Shown here: piece after piece, positions 25,241 to 34,898 of the stretch
Position numbering within the stretch: the stretch's first letter is position 1
How the letters are laid out: each line of letters starts with the position of its first letter
Assembly: GCA_013390785.1 (NCBI GenBank)
Contig: JACASW010000004.1
Span: 38,816-102,815 of the forward strand
Origin: Marine Group I thaumarchaeote
GTDB taxonomy: Archaea; Thermoproteota; Nitrososphaeria; Nitrososphaerales; Nitrosopumilaceae
DNA: 64,000 nt
Direction of reading: 5' to 3'
Program-made: the position numbers and the translations under genes
The notes under the pieces: model-generated
Databases searched by the model: none
What the model saw: the letters and a program-made list of their open reading frames with translations, nothing else
What the model was told of the DNA's origin: nothing

Positions 25241-25456
25241 TTAGTGACAAGGAAATCCTGCTGCATGTCTCATATCATGAGTGAGTTCATGCAGAAATTG
25301 TTCTGTAAAAGATGATTCGCCATAGATTAAGCTAAAAATATGACCTTGATCGAACCCGACAGCAAAAAATCCAACTATGGATATAGTAACAAGAATGGCC
25401 AATACAGATTTAGGAACAGTTTGAACGAACTTAGTTGCCTGGACCAAAATTGACAT
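25241..25456 (-). CDS. cbtB: Cobalt transporter subunit CbtB
   Basis: Small single-span protein of the CbtAB putative cobalt uptake system, usually linked to cobalamin genes. Seen: a TM helix (about 17-34, SVLAILVTISIVGFFAVG), FDQGH in the loop and the family C-terminus FLHELTHDMRHAAGFPCH (residues 54-71) with the His/Cys metal ligands. 71 aa is normal. The usual partner cbtA is not in the window. Thaumarchaea make cobalamin, so a cobalt importer is expected. Confidence 0.88.
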   Translation of the reverse strand: MSILVQATKFVQTVPKSVLAILVTISIVGFFAVGFDQGHIFSLIYGESSFTEQFLHELTHDMRHAAGFPCH

Positions 25457-25606
25457 GTTTGATTGAAAGAAAATAGATATTTAAGTTATCTCAATTAAAT
25501 TTTGAAAATTAGATCAAGTAATACCGATCATAAAATATGACTAAATTCTATAAATCATTTATCAAAAATATTTACCTTAATATTAATAATTTATAGATAG
25601 ATACAA

Positions 25607-26887
25607 TTGCCAAAAATAGAAATAGAAAAGCAGGATTCAGTTAAGCTTTACAAGATAAGAAAAACCCTACAAGAACTATCAAAATTCACAGGGCGTGGAA
25701 CTGAATTAATAACTGTCTATATTCCAAAAGGCAAACAACTACATGAAGTAATAACAAATCTAAGGGAGGAACAAGGTACTGCTGATAATATCAAATCTGA
25801 TGTCACTCGTACACATGTTGTTGATTCATTATCAAAAGTTCTTCAACGATTAAAATTATATAAAAAAACTCCTGAAAGAGGATTGGTAATATTTTGTGGT
25901 GCACTGCCAAGAGAAGAAGGTGGACCTCTTGGTAGTGAAATAGTAAAAATATTTGAAATTGATCCACCAAAAGATCTAAAAACATTCTTGTATAGATGTG
26001 ATGATCATTTCCATGTTGATATCTTAAAAGATATGTTAAAGGATGATAACTTAATTGGTTTTTTGGCAATTGACGCAAAAGATGCTGGTTGGGGAATTTT
26101 ATATGGTGATAAAGTTCAAGTTTTGAAAGAAACAAGCTCTGGCGTTGCAGGTAAACATAGACAAGGTGGTCAATCAGCAAAAAGATTTCAAAAATTAAGA
26201 GAGATGGAACTTACATATTATTTTAACAGGATAGCCCAAATTACACGAGAATATTTTATTGATATTTATCCTATTAAAGGTCTGATCATTTCTGGTCCTG
26301 GACCTACAAAAGAAGAATTTGTTAATGATAATTATTTAGAATATAGATTGCAAGATATGATTATCTCAACTATAGATGCATCATATGCTGGATCAGAAGG
26401 AGTAAGAGAAGCTTTTGATAAGTCATCTGATATTCTTTCTAATTTTAGATTGGTTGAAGAAAAACAAATCGTTGAAAAACTGTTCAAACAAATCAATAGT
26501 AATTCTGGATTAGGAGCATATGGCTTGAGTGAAGTTATAAACTATCTAAGAAATAATGTTGTTGATACAATCATAGTAGCAGACAAAATTGGACTTTATA
26601 GAATTGAAGTTAAATGCAATAGATGTGATGAGATACAGGAAAAAATTATTGAACGAGCAAAAGTAATCCAGACTAAAACTGAACTTGAAAACTCACCATG
26701 TTTATCTTGTAAATCATTAGATATAGTAGTAACAGATCAAGACATTGTAGATTATCTTTCATTACTAAGTGCAAAAACAGGAACTAGAATTGAAGTAATT
26801 TCTAGTGTGTCCGAACACGGTTCTATGGTATCTAATCTTGGTAACATTGGTGCTATTTTACGTTACAATCCAAATTATTCAAATTGA
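25607..26887 (+). CDS. prf1: Peptide chain release factor aRF1
   Basis: Recognises all three stop codons and triggers peptide release. The NIKS stop-codon motif (residues 61-64) and the catalytic GGQ motif (187-189 in KHRQGGQSAKRF) are both present, followed by domain 3 with a zinc-like cluster (CNRCDEIQ and CLSCKSLD). 426 aa is typical. TTG start; a TATA-like TTAATATTA about 26 bases upstream implies a leaderless message. Confidence 0.97.
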   Translation: MPKIEIEKQDSVKLYKIRKTLQELSKFTGRGTELITVYIPKGKQLHEVITNLREEQGTADNIKSDVTRTHVVDSLSKVLQRLKLYKKTPERGLVIFCGALPREEGGPLGSEIVKIFEIDPPKDLKTFLYRCDDHFHVDILKDMLKDDNLIGFLAIDAKDAGWGILYGDKVQVLKETSSGVAGKHRQGGQSAKRFQKLREMELTYYFNRIAQITREYFIDIYPIKGLIISGPGPTKEEFVNDNYLEYRLQDMIISTIDASYAGSEGVREAFDKSSDILSNFRLVEEKQIVEKLFKQINSNSGLGAYGLSEVINYLRNNVVDTIIVADKIGLYRIEVKCNRCDEIQEKIIERAKVIQTKTELENSPCLSCKSLDIVVTDQDIVDYLSLLSAKTGTRIEVISSVSEHGSMVSNLGNIGAILRYNPNYSN

Positions 26888-26891
26888 ATGA

Positions 26892-27302
26892 TTATTCTAG
26901 ACAATTTTTAATTTTTTGTGCCATTATATCTAATTCATTATCTTTCATAATCTTCCTCTTCGTCCATAATGTTCCTGTCATATTGTATCTTGGAATTATG
27001 TGTATGTGAACATGTGGTATAATCTGTTTGGCAGCTTTGCCATTGTTTTGTGCAATACTGAATGCATCAGCATTAGTTGCCTTAATAATTGCATTAGCAA
27101 TTTTTGGAATTTTAGAAAATAATTTTGCTACTTCATCCACATCCATATCAGTTATTTTTTCATATGGTTTTTTTGTGATAATGAGAGAATGACCGTTATC
27201 AATAGGATATTTATCCAAAATTGCGATACAATCATCATCTTGATAAATCATATGACAAGAAAGATTTCCATCTAGCATATCACAAAAAATGCATTTTGAC
27301 AA
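26892..27302 (-). CDS. HIT family hydrolase
   Basis: Histidine-triad nucleotide hydrolase/transferase. The HIT motif HVHIHIIPR is near the C-terminus, and the N-terminal CIFCDMLDG pair of Cys is typical of zinc-bearing archaeal HIT proteins. I take TTG 27302 as start (MSKCIFCDML): a TATA-like TAATATATTA lies at about 27330-27339, while an upstream TTG at 27326 would fall within the likely promoter. A second HIT gene occurs at 46002-46412. Substrate unknown; AMP-lysine or Ap4A hydrolysis are family precedents. Confidence 0.88.
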   Translation of the reverse strand: MSKCIFCDMLDGNLSCHMIYQDDDCIAILDKYPIDNGHSLIITKKPYEKITDMDVDEVAKLFSKIPKIANAIIKATNADAFSIAQNNGKAAKQIIPHVHIHIIPRYNMTGTLWTKRKIMKDNELDIMAQKIKNCLE

Positions 27303-27353
27303 TGTTATTACGTATATAAAATTCAATTAATATATTAGCATCATCAATAACAA

Positions 27354-27620
27354 TTGAAAAAATTGAAATTACATGTTGAGACTATTATTGGTGACAGATA
27401 TAACTCGGCTGACTCATTGGCTGAAAATGAAATCCATGAATGGTTACTAAACATACAAAAACATGATATATTGAAGGCTGAAACAAAAGATGATTATTGG
27501 GAAGATATACCACAAGTGCTTTTTGAGTTGTTTAAAATTAACATTCAAAATAAAAACTATGAATATACTATGGTGAAAGGACGTCTATGGTTAGAAATGG
27601 AAATTTCTCTTGAACCATAA
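27354..27620 (+). CDS. Hypothetical protein, 88 aa
   Basis: Unrecognised small acidic protein with alpha+beta pattern: an N-terminal strand KLKLHVETIIGD, a helix ENEIHEWLLNIQKHDIL and a C-terminal beta hairpin (YEYTMVKGRLWLEMEISLEP). No cysteines or transmembrane segment. It is divergent from the HIT gene and co-directional with the membrane protein at 27726. Confidence 0.6.
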   Translation: MKKLKLHVETIIGDRYNSADSLAENEIHEWLLNIQKHDILKAETKDDYWEDIPQVLFELFKINIQNKNYEYTMVKGRLWLEMEISLEP

Positions 27621-27725
27621 TCTGAAAATGAGTATTAGGTATTGAAGTTTTTACTGTATGTAATTATGAAAACTAGTCAGTAATTTCATGTGTTATATAG
27701 GGTAAAAATATCAATCTGACCGTCA

Positions 27726-28322
27726 ATGGGTAAAAAGATCAGAGATGAGAGGCGTGAAAAACGAGAGGATTATGCGGCCAGTAGAACAAAGGCTAAACGA
27801 AAAACTAACCTGATAGCTGCTGGCATTCTAGCACTAATTGCATTGATTATTGGGTATGCAAGTTATGAATTTATTACAATGGACGCTAATATACCTGGTG
27901 CACCATTAGGTGCAGGTAAATTGGGAGATGAGCATGAGCATGCTTCCTTACTTGTAAGAATATTTGGTGACAGGTTTGACTTTGCTGTTCCAAGTTATCA
28001 AATCAAAAGTAGTTGGATTCATTTTGAAGAAAGTGATGGTACTACAATTCACAGGCATGCATCGGGAGTACCACTTGGTTATTTGTTCGATACCATAAAC
28101 ATCGGAATTAATCATGAATGTTACATGTTCCCTGACGGTAGGAATTTTTGCACTAATGAAGATTATTCGCTAAAATATTACATAAATCATCAAAGTGTAA
28201 AAGATATCAATAATTATGTTTTTGAAGATGGTGATCGAATTTTAATTACATATGGTAGTGAAACGCCCGAACAAATTGAAGAGCAATTAATTGAACTTGA
28301 TTCGCAGATAATAAAGGGCTAA
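27726..28322 (+). CDS. Membrane-anchored His-rich extracytoplasmic protein, 198 aa
   Basis: Very basic N-terminus, one TM helix (about 28-48, LIAAGILALIALIIGYASY) and an outside domain beginning with a His cluster (DEHEHASLLVRIFGDRFDF). Further His residues (SWIHFEE, TIHRHASG) and two Cys (ECYMFPDGRNFC) suggest a metal- or redox-related role, common for thaumarchaeal envelope proteins, but no known family is seen. ATG 27726 is about 28 bases after TATATAG, suggesting a leaderless transcript. Confidence 0.7.
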   Translation: MGKKIRDERREKREDYAASRTKAKRKTNLIAAGILALIALIIGYASYEFITMDANIPGAPLGAGKLGDEHEHASLLVRIFGDRFDFAVPSYQIKSSWIHFEESDGTTIHRHASGVPLGYLFDTINIGINHECYMFPDGRNFCTNEDYSLKYYINHQSVKDINNYVFEDGDRILITYGSETPEQIEEQLIELDSQIIKG

Positions 28323-28355
28323 ATTAGTATATTGAAATCATATCAGTGAATAAAA

Positions 28356-28601
28356 TCATAAATCTTCTTGTTCTGAAATTACAGAAAGTGTTGTAGTTGT
28401 ATTAACATTTTTAACACCTCTTATTTTTTTTGTGATGACACTTTCAATTTCTTTTCCAGACGATGCCTCAATTTTAACAAGAATATCATAATAGCCAAAA
28501 GTGCCCTTTGCCTCTTTGACTAAATCAATTTTTAGCAGATCACTTAGTACTTCCATCTCATGACCGATTGTACTTTGTACTAGTACGTATACAATATTCA
28601 T
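28356..28601 (-). CDS. Stand-alone RAM (Lrp/AsnC ligand-binding) domain protein
   Basis: 81-aa protein equal to the effector-binding RAM domain of Lrp/AsnC regulators without the DNA-binding HTH: NIVYVLVQSTIGHEMEVLSD, VKEAKGTFGYYDILVKIEAS and VKNVNTTTTLSVI. It starts at ATG 28601, which overlaps the purF stop (ATGA), so translation is coupled to purF. RAM proteins form decamers and sense amino acids or other metabolites; a role in purine control is inferred from coupling. A related RAM gene lies at 36091. Confidence 0.85.
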   Translation of the reverse strand: MNIVYVLVQSTIGHEMEVLSDLLKIDLVKEAKGTFGYYDILVKIEASSGKEIESVITKKIRGVKNVNTTTTLSVISEQEDL

Positions 28602-30034
28602 TTCCTGTCCATTATTTGTACTTGAGTATTGAAAGTTGGTTTTATCCCTAACGAAGAATAATTTCCAGTTACACATGTAAAACACATAGAATCTAATGGA
28701 ATGCCGATAGCTAATGCAAGATTTTCAGGATCATTATATCCAAGAAAATCAGCGCCAATATCATTTCGTACTTTTTCTATAATTTGCTCGTCTGAATAAT
28801 CTTTATTGTCAGTATATGTTGCTAGCTCCTCTTGGGATGGAAAATCTATTCCAGCAAAACAAGGAAATTTAATTGGTGGATATGTTATAACGAGACTGAT
28901 TTTACGTGCACCACTCTTTCGTAATGCATTGATAATTGCACGAGAACTGGTACCTCTAACTAAACTATCATCCACAACAACAACATGTTTATTTTCAATA
29001 ATATCTTGAATTGGAATAATCCATCTATTGATCTCAATTCTATCAGTTTGGTGTGGTTCAATAAAACTTCGAAGCGGACCTTTTTTGCTATAACGATCTT
29101 TTAACAATCCCTCATCAAAAGGAATTCCAAGTTCTTGTGCATAGCCTAACGCAGCTGGCCTAGCCGAATCAGGAACAGGAATAACTAAATCAGCATCTTT
29201 GAATGGAAATTTTTTTGCAAGAAATCTGCCAATATTTTTTCTTGCTGTGTATATGTTAGAACCCTCCATTTTACTTGATGGATGTGCAAAATATGTAAAC
29301 TCAAAAGAACAATGAGCTCTAGATGTGTCAGTTGAAAACATTTCAGTCTCTACACCATTTTTGCTCAATTTGATAAGCTCGCCAGGTATAACATCTCGCT
29401 CTAACCTAGCACCAATTGCAGACAGTGCTGATGATTCTGATGCAACTATGTGTGTGTTACCATCTTCTTTTTTTCCCATAACCATTGGTCTGAAGCCTTT
29501 TGGATCACGTGCAGCAAAAACGGAAGAATCGTCAGAAAGAAAAGTAAAGCAATAGGAACCAACCATATCATTTTTTAAAATTGATAATGCCTGACCAAGT
29601 TTTCCTTTTTCAGACATTAGAGAAACTAAACGCTGTGCAACAACCAATGTGTCACTGGCATGTTGTGGTGTGAATGAACATCCACCAACCATGTTAGACA
29701 ATTCTTCAACATTTGAAATAGTCCCATTATGCGCAATACATAGATCCTTAACTTTTAATGGCTGTGCATTACGTAAATTACTCTTACCAATAGTAGAATA
29801 TCTAACATGACCAATTGCAGCAAATGATGAATATTCCTCAGAGATTTTCTTAAATTCAGATGCAGAGGATGAAACAAGTCCTAATTTCTTTAAAGGTGTT
29901 TTATTAGGTACAGCAATACCCCATGCTTCTTGACCCCTATGTTGCAATGCACGTAATGAATCAATTAACATGGGGATTACATTAATTCCATCTAGACTGA
30001 AAATTCCAACAACACCGCAATTTTCCTTAACCAT
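28598..30034 (-). CDS. purF: Amidophosphoribosyltransferase
   Basis: First committed enzyme of purine synthesis. The catalytic Cys is residue 6 (MVKENCGVVGIFS), exposed after removal of a 5-residue propeptide, and the N-terminal glutaminase (QHRGQEAWG) is followed by the PRTase motif VVVDDSLVRGTSSR. Near the C-terminus CFAGIDFP and MCFTCVTGNYS are possible Fe-S ligands of the B. subtilis type. 478 aa is normal. Overlaps purL upstream and the RAM gene downstream. Confidence 0.97.
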   Translation of the reverse strand: MVKENCGVVGIFSLDGINVIPMLIDSLRALQHRGQEAWGIAVPNKTPLKKLGLVSSSASEFKKISEEYSSFAAIGHVRYSTIGKSNLRNAQPLKVKDLCIAHNGTISNVEELSNMVGGCSFTPQHASDTLVVAQRLVSLMSEKGKLGQALSILKNDMVGSYCFTFLSDDSSVFAARDPKGFRPMVMGKKEDGNTHIVASESSALSAIGARLERDVIPGELIKLSKNGVETEMFSTDTSRAHCSFEFTYFAHPSSKMEGSNIYTARKNIGRFLAKKFPFKDADLVIPVPDSARPAALGYAQELGIPFDEGLLKDRYSKKGPLRSFIEPHQTDRIEINRWIIPIQDIIENKHVVVVDDSLVRGTSSRAIINALRKSGARKISLVITYPPIKFPCFAGIDFPSQEELATYTDNKDYSDEQIIEKVRNDIGADFLGYNDPENLALAIGIPLDSMCFTCVTGNYSSLGIKPTFNTQVQIMDRK

Positions 30035-32195
30035 GTTTCAACAAATCCTCTAACCCATTGAAATATCTTTTTTGTATTATATCAACAGTGGTTTTAATCA
30101 AATTTTTTGATTTATGCATAATGTTAACATGATCGCCAGTAAATTTCCCTAAAACAGCAAATGGTGTTTTTTTCTTAGAAAGAAATTGTATTGTGTACTC
30201 TAAATTTTTTTGATCAATAACTAACAAATAACGAGAATGACTTTCTGAAAATAATATTTTTTCTGAACTAAGGTTTTCCGTAGTTGGCATGCTTTCTATA
30301 TCAACATTACATCCAATATTACCAAAAATTGAAAGTTCAGATACTGCTATAGCAAATCCACCCTTAGAACAATCATGCACTGATTTAACTAATCTATTTT
30401 TTATTAATGACAATACCGCTTGCATGTTAATTTTTGAATCTTTAAAATCAACGCATGGACAAGTTCCACCAATAAATTTATGAGTATATTCAAAATATTC
30501 AGAACCGCCAAGTTCGTCCTTTGTTTTCCCAATAATTATTAAATAATCACCATCAATTGGTTGAGTTGGTAAAAATGGAGTTTTATCTATGATTCCTAAA
30601 ACACCGATAAGCGGTGTTGGTTTAATTGGACCTGAAGGAGTTTCATTGTAAAAACTAACCTTGCCACCAACACATGGTACTCTCAAAAATTTCCCATATT
30701 CCGCTAATCCCTCAAGTGATTCCATAAACGTCCAAAATATTTCTGGGTCCTCTGGATTACCAAATTGAAGATGATCAACCATGCCGATTGGATTCGCACC
30801 TGTACAAACAACATTTCTGCAAGCTTCTTCAAAGCATCCAATTGCACCATGCCTAGGATCAAGATAACAATGTTTTGGATTACCATCAATTTTTGCTGAA
30901 AGAAATTTTCCATTATCCAATCTTAAGACGGAAGCGTCACGCCCTGGTTTTATAACAGTTCTAATCCCAACTTCATGATCATATTGACGGAAAACCCAGT
31001 GTTTACTTGCTATGTTTGGACTAGCAAGTAATTTTAGAATTATTTCTGAATAGTCTAATATTTTTTCCATTTTATTTTCTTTTTTGATTGATTTAAGATA
31101 TTTTGGTTTTATTTTTTTTCTATCAAGCAGTGGCGCACGTGCAACAAATTCAGCAGAAAGTAGTGCGAGTGTATCACTACCATTTTTCACATGCATCATT
31201 TTATCTTCTGTAACATGCCCGATTATTGAACAGATTACGCTGAATTTATCACAAATTTGTTTCAATTTTGGTAATTTTTCTTTATCCGTTATTATTAACA
31301 TCCTTTCCTGTGATTCAGAAGTCATTATTTCATCTGGTGATAATCCAGATTCTCTAGTATGAACACTATCAACATTTAATTCAATTCCAATTCCCAAGCT
31401 TTCAGCAGTTTCTGAAACTGCACATGATAAACCACCACCGCCCAAGTCTTTCATTGCATTGATACATTTTTCATTTCTTGCTTCAAGAATTGTTTCTATA
31501 ATTAATTTTTCAATGAATGGATCAGGAATTTGCACCGCAGATCTATCTTCATTTTCAAGTGAATCAGAAGCAAACTGTGAACCACCTACACCATCACGAC
31601 CTGTTGGACCACCAATGAGAACAACTAAATCATCTTTGGTGGCATGGTTTTTTATCAATCGATCTTTTTTTCCAAATCCTATTGCAGCAACATCAACTAA
31701 TGCATAATTTTTATAACAATCATCAAATTCTACTTCTCCACCAATAGTTGGAATTCCTAAACAATTTCCATAGTCTGCTATTCCAGAAACAGCATTTTTG
31801 AAAAGCCATCGTGCATGGGTGTCATTTTCAATATTACCAAAACGTAATCCATCGAGTATTGCAATAGGACGTGTTCCAGCTGATAAAATATCACGAATTA
31901 CACCACCAACGCCTGTTGCTGCTCCACCAAATGGTTCTACTGCAGATGGATGATTATGGCTTTCAATGTGTACTGTAACAACATAACCATCACCAACATC
32001 TAAAACACCAGAATCATATCCCTTCTCAATTATTACATTTCTACCCGTAGTTGGTAGTATACTCAAATGTTTCTTTGATGATTTGTACGAACAATGTTCT
32101 GACCATTCAGCAGCAATAATTTGTAATTCAGTATTAGTCAGCTTTCTTTTTACCGTATCTCTGATGTAACTTATTTCATGTTTTTGTAAACTCAA
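30027..32195 (-). CDS. purL: Phosphoribosylformylglycinamidine synthase, large subunit PurL
   Basis: ATP-dependent amidation of FGAR to FGAM, using ammonia from PurQ. The small-type PurL (722 aa) has WSEHCSYKSSKKHL, VTVHIESHNHPSAVEPFGGA, LGGGGLSCAVSE and SVHDCSKGGFAIAVSEL. It overlaps purQ by 4 bases and purF by 8 bases, so the three are one operon. PurS, the third subunit, is encoded just upstream at 33363 but interrupted by an opposite-strand CBS gene. Confidence 0.98.
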   Translation of the reverse strand: MSLQKHEISYIRDTVKRKLTNTELQIIAAEWSEHCSYKSSKKHLSILPTTGRNVIIEKGYDSGVLDVGDGYVVTVHIESHNHPSAVEPFGGAATGVGGVIRDILSAGTRPIAILDGLRFGNIENDTHARWLFKNAVSGIADYGNCLGIPTIGGEVEFDDCYKNYALVDVAAIGFGKKDRLIKNHATKDDLVVLIGGPTGRDGVGGSQFASDSLENEDRSAVQIPDPFIEKLIIETILEARNEKCINAMKDLGGGGLSCAVSETAESLGIGIELNVDSVHTRESGLSPDEIMTSESQERMLIITDKEKLPKLKQICDKFSVICSIIGHVTEDKMMHVKNGSDTLALLSAEFVARAPLLDRKKIKPKYLKSIKKENKMEKILDYSEIILKLLASPNIASKHWVFRQYDHEVGIRTVIKPGRDASVLRLDNGKFLSAKIDGNPKHCYLDPRHGAIGCFEEACRNVVCTGANPIGMVDHLQFGNPEDPEIFWTFMESLEGLAEYGKFLRVPCVGGKVSFYNETPSGPIKPTPLIGVLGIIDKTPFLPTQPIDGDYLIIIGKTKDELGGSEYFEYTHKFIGGTCPCVDFKDSKINMQAVLSLIKNRLVKSVHDCSKGGFAIAVSELSIFGNIGCNVDIESMPTTENLSSEKILFSESHSRYLLVIDQKNLEYTIQFLSKKKTPFAVLGKFTGDHVNIMHKSKNLIKTTVDIIQKRYFNGLEDLLKHG

Positions 32196-32872
32196 TTTTT
32201 TACACCAATCGCATCTATTAATGATTCAAAAATTAGTGATGATGGTTTGTTGTCTGATGGATTAATCAAACTTTCAGTAGCACGTTCAGGATGTGGCATC
32301 ATTCCAACAACATTACCATCCTCATTACACACGCCGGCGATTTGTTCTGCTGAACCATTCACATGATTTTGATATGTAAAAACTATTTGATTATTCTTTT
32401 TTAGATCATCTAATAAATTGGAATTTGCATAATATCGGCCCTCCCCATTTGCAATAGGTATTGGTATTTTCTGATTTAATAATAACTTATTTGTAAATGG
32501 GGTCTTGTTATTTTTTACAATTAAATTTGTCCACTGACACATGAAATTTAATGTGTCATTTTTTAGTAAAACGCCAGGTAATAAATTGGATTCAACTAAA
32601 ATTTGAAATCCGTTACAAACCCCTAAAACTGGAATCCCTTTATTGGCTAATTTTTTAATATCGTCAATTACTGGGCTGTTTGCAGCTATTACACCAGCAC
32701 GTAACCTATCACCGTATGAAAATCCACCTGGTAAAACAACTGCGTCAATATTATCAGGTAAACCCTTCTCATGCCAAAAATATTGTGTATTCAAATGAAA
32801 AACATCAGTTAAAACGTGGAACATGTCACGGTCACAATTACTGCCAGGAAAAACGATTACCCCGACTTTCAC
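32192..32872 (-). CDS. purQ: Phosphoribosylformylglycinamidine synthase, glutaminase subunit PurQ
   Basis: Class I glutaminase that feeds ammonia to PurL. VGVIVFPGSNCDRDM opens the family sequence, the catalytic Cys is in VLGVCNGFQIL and the His/Glu pair in MMPHPERATE. I take GTG 32872 (MKVGVIVFPG) because PurQ usually starts there; an ATG at 32911 with GGTGGT before it would add 13 residues not typical of the family. Confidence 0.95.
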   Translation of the reverse strand: MKVGVIVFPGSNCDRDMFHVLTDVFHLNTQYFWHEKGLPDNIDAVVLPGGFSYGDRLRAGVIAANSPVIDDIKKLANKGIPVLGVCNGFQILVESNLLPGVLLKNDTLNFMCQWTNLIVKNNKTPFTNKLLLNQKIPIPIANGEGRYYANSNLLDDLKKNNQIVFTYQNHVNGSAEQIAGVCNEDGNVVGMMPHPERATESLINPSDNKPSSLIFESLIDAIGVKN

Positions 32873-32949
32873 AATTTTGGTTATAATTTCACCTATAAAA
32901 TTGGTACACATGACCACCTTTTTATCTTGTAAAAAAAAACAAGTGTGAT

Positions 32950-33366
32950 ATGGGACAAATTAGAGACATAATGGAAAAAAATGTTGTTACAATTGAAGAT
33001 GATAAAACTGCATTGGATGCAGCACAGCTAATTTCTGAAAAAGATGTTAGTTTTCTCGTAATAATGAAAAACAACATCCCAATTGGTGTCTTGTCTGAAA
33101 GTGATTTTGTTAAAAGATTAGCTGCAGATGATAAAAAAGCATCTGAAGTGATTGTTTCGGAAATAATGTCAAGTAATTTTAGATGGGTTGAACCAGAAAC
33201 AGAAATTGAAGATGCAATTCAAAAGATGCTTAATAACAATGTACGAAGGTTAGTTATCTTAGATAATAGCAAATTGGCTGGTGTTATAACACAGACTGAT
33301 TTGACTGGATTTCTCAGAGATAAATTATTAGTTGATAAAACAATAAAAAATATCCAGAAAAACTAA
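32950..33366 (+). CDS. Two-CBS-domain protein
   Basis: Consists of two CBS domains (about 5-62 and 72-130): IMEKNVVTIEDDKTALDAAQ, VSFLVIMKNNIPIGVLSESD, then VSEIMSSNFRWVEPETEIED and LVILDNSKLAGVITQTDLTG. Such Bateman modules bind adenine nucleotides and often act as regulators. The position between purQ and purS is suggestive of nucleotide sensing but it is on the opposite strand. Its end overlaps purS by 4 bases. Confidence 0.9.
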   Translation: MGQIRDIMEKNVVTIEDDKTALDAAQLISEKDVSFLVIMKNNIPIGVLSESDFVKRLAADDKKASEVIVSEIMSSNFRWVEPETEIEDAIQKMLNNNVRRLVILDNSKLAGVITQTDLTGFLRDKLLVDKTIKNIQKN

Positions 33367-33623
33367 TCTGTTTTAGATTCAATTACAACATTACTTACAA
33401 GTGGATTAAATATCCTTAATTCCTGACAAATATTTTCAACAATTTTTTCTGCATTTTTTTTGTTGCTGGCCTCAACCGTAAATTTGAGTATTTTTCCACT
33501 ACGAATTTTTTTCACTGATGAATTTTTACTTTTTAAAACTAAATCATTTAGAATTGTATCACCCTCTGGATCACTGATATTAGGTTTATTTTCAATTATT
33601 ACTTGTACAATATACGTTGACAT
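33363..33623 (-). CDS. purS: Phosphoribosylformylglycinamidine synthase subunit PurS
   Basis: 86-aa subunit needed to bridge PurL and PurQ. The pattern STYIVQVIIENKPNISDPEG, then KKIRSGKILKFTVEASNKKN and the C-terminal LVSNVVIES matches PurS. It is followed on the minus strand by the CBS gene (opposite) and then purQ, so it is probably transcribed separately from purQLF. Confidence 0.88.
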   Translation of the reverse strand: MSTYIVQVIIENKPNISDPEGDTILNDLVLKSKNSSVKKIRSGKILKFTVEASNKKNAEKIVENICQELRIFNPLVSNVVIESKTD

Positions 33624-33677
33624 GATAAAATCTCAGGTTAAAACGTAATATGTGTAGTGGCGTATTAAAACATCTAG

Positions 33678-33775
33678 CGCCGGGAGAGGGATTCGAACCC
33701 CCGCGTGCGGATGCACAGACGCTATCCTGTATAAGATTTCGAGGCGTCCGCCTTACCAGGCTTGGCTATCCCGAC
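33678..33775 (-). tRNA. tRNA-Ser (CGA) with a short intron
   Basis: On the minus strand the acceptor GTCGGGA pairs with TCCCGGC (one G-T pair), followed by discriminator G; T-arm GGGGG-TTCGAAT-CCCTC; and a long variable arm (TGTGC-ATCC-GCACG), showing a class II tRNA. The anticodon stem is GACGC/GCGTC and the enclosed loop is 21 nt rather than 7; CT-CGA-A at its start gives anticodon CGA (Ser). The extra 14 nt (about 33728-33741) is an intron at the canonical 37/38 site. It should be removed by the EndA product at 55681. Confidence 0.92.
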
Positions 33776-33855
33776 AAATCGGTTTTGTTAAACGTCCTAA
33801 TATAGTAAGTCGATAAGAACACTAAACAAAAAAACAAGGAAAATTATATTCCAAT

Positions 33856-34881
33856 ATGGGTGTAGATATCAAAGCGCTGTTAATACGTGAAAAAACTAAT
33901 CTTGAATCGTTTTCATCAAAAATAATAGCAATTGATGCATATAATGCAATTTACCAATTTTTAGCTATCATCAGAGGACCTGAAGGACTTCATCTTACAG
34001 ATAACAAAGGTAGGGTGACAAGTCATTTAACTGGACTGTTGTATAGAAATGTCAATTTTTTATCTATTGGAATAAAACCTGTCTACGTATTTGACGGCAA
34101 ACCACCATCGCTAAAGACTGCAGAAATTCAACGACGAAAATTAGGTAAAAAAGAAGCAACGATAAAGTATGAAAAGGCTAAGGCGAGTGGTGATTTTGAG
34201 TCAGCGAGAAAATATGCACAACAAACAACATCCATGCAGGATACAATGGTTGAAGACTCCAAACATCTTCTTGATTTATTTGGAATACCATACATACAGG
34301 CAAAGGCTGATGGTGAAGCTACTGCAGCATATATGAACAAAACTGGTATGGCATACGCAGTTGCTAGCCAAGACTATGATTCAGTATTATTTGGTGCAAA
34401 AAAACTTGTTCGTAATTTTACTAACTCTGGTAGAAGGAAACTTCCAAATCGTAATACGTACATTGACATCGAACCTGAAATGATCAGTTATCAAAAGAGC
34501 TTAGATGCACTTGGTATTACTGGTGAACAAATAATTGATATCGGTATACTTGTTGGTACTGACTTCAACCCTGATGGTTTTGAGAGAATAGGTCCAAAAA
34601 CTGCACTTAAAATGATTAAGGAGTATGGTAAGTTAGAAGATATACCAAAAATACAAGACGAACTTAAGGAAATTGACTACAAACAAATAAGAAAAATTTT
34701 TCTGCAGCCAGATATGTCTGATATAGATAAAATTGAGTTTAAAGACACAGATTATTCGGGTATTGTAGATTATCTTGCTAATGAAAGAAGTTTCTCGCAA
34801 GAAAGAGTGCAATCTTCATTAAATCGATTGAAAAAAGGTCTTGAAAAAAGAAGTCATACGCTGGATCAATGGTTTAAGTAA
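33856..34881 (+). CDS. fen: Flap endonuclease 1
   Basis: Structure-specific 5' nuclease for Okazaki fragment processing and long-patch repair. XPG N and I domains: [48 protein letters not shown] and [20 protein letters not shown] (helix-hairpin-helix). The C-terminus TLDQWFK resembles a PCNA-binding PIP box. 341 aa, normal. Partner ligase is at 53210. Confidence 0.97.
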   Translation: MGVDIKALLIREKTNLESFSSKIIAIDAYNAIYQFLAIIRGPEGLHLTDNKGRVTSHLTGLLYRNVNFLSIGIKPVYVFDGKPPSLKTAEIQRRKLGKKEATIKYEKAKASGDFESARKYAQQTTSMQDTMVEDSKHLLDLFGIPYIQAKADGEATAAYMNKTGMAYAVASQDYDSVLFGAKKLVRNFTNSGRRKLPNRNTYIDIEPEMISYQKSLDALGITGEQIIDIGILVGTDFNPDGFERIGPKTALKMIKEYGKLEDIPKIQDELKEIDYKQIRKIFLQPDMSDIDKIEFKDTDYSGIVDYLANERSFSQERVQSSLNRLKKGLEKRSHTLDQWFK

Positions 34882-34898
34882 TTTTTAAAATATGGTGA

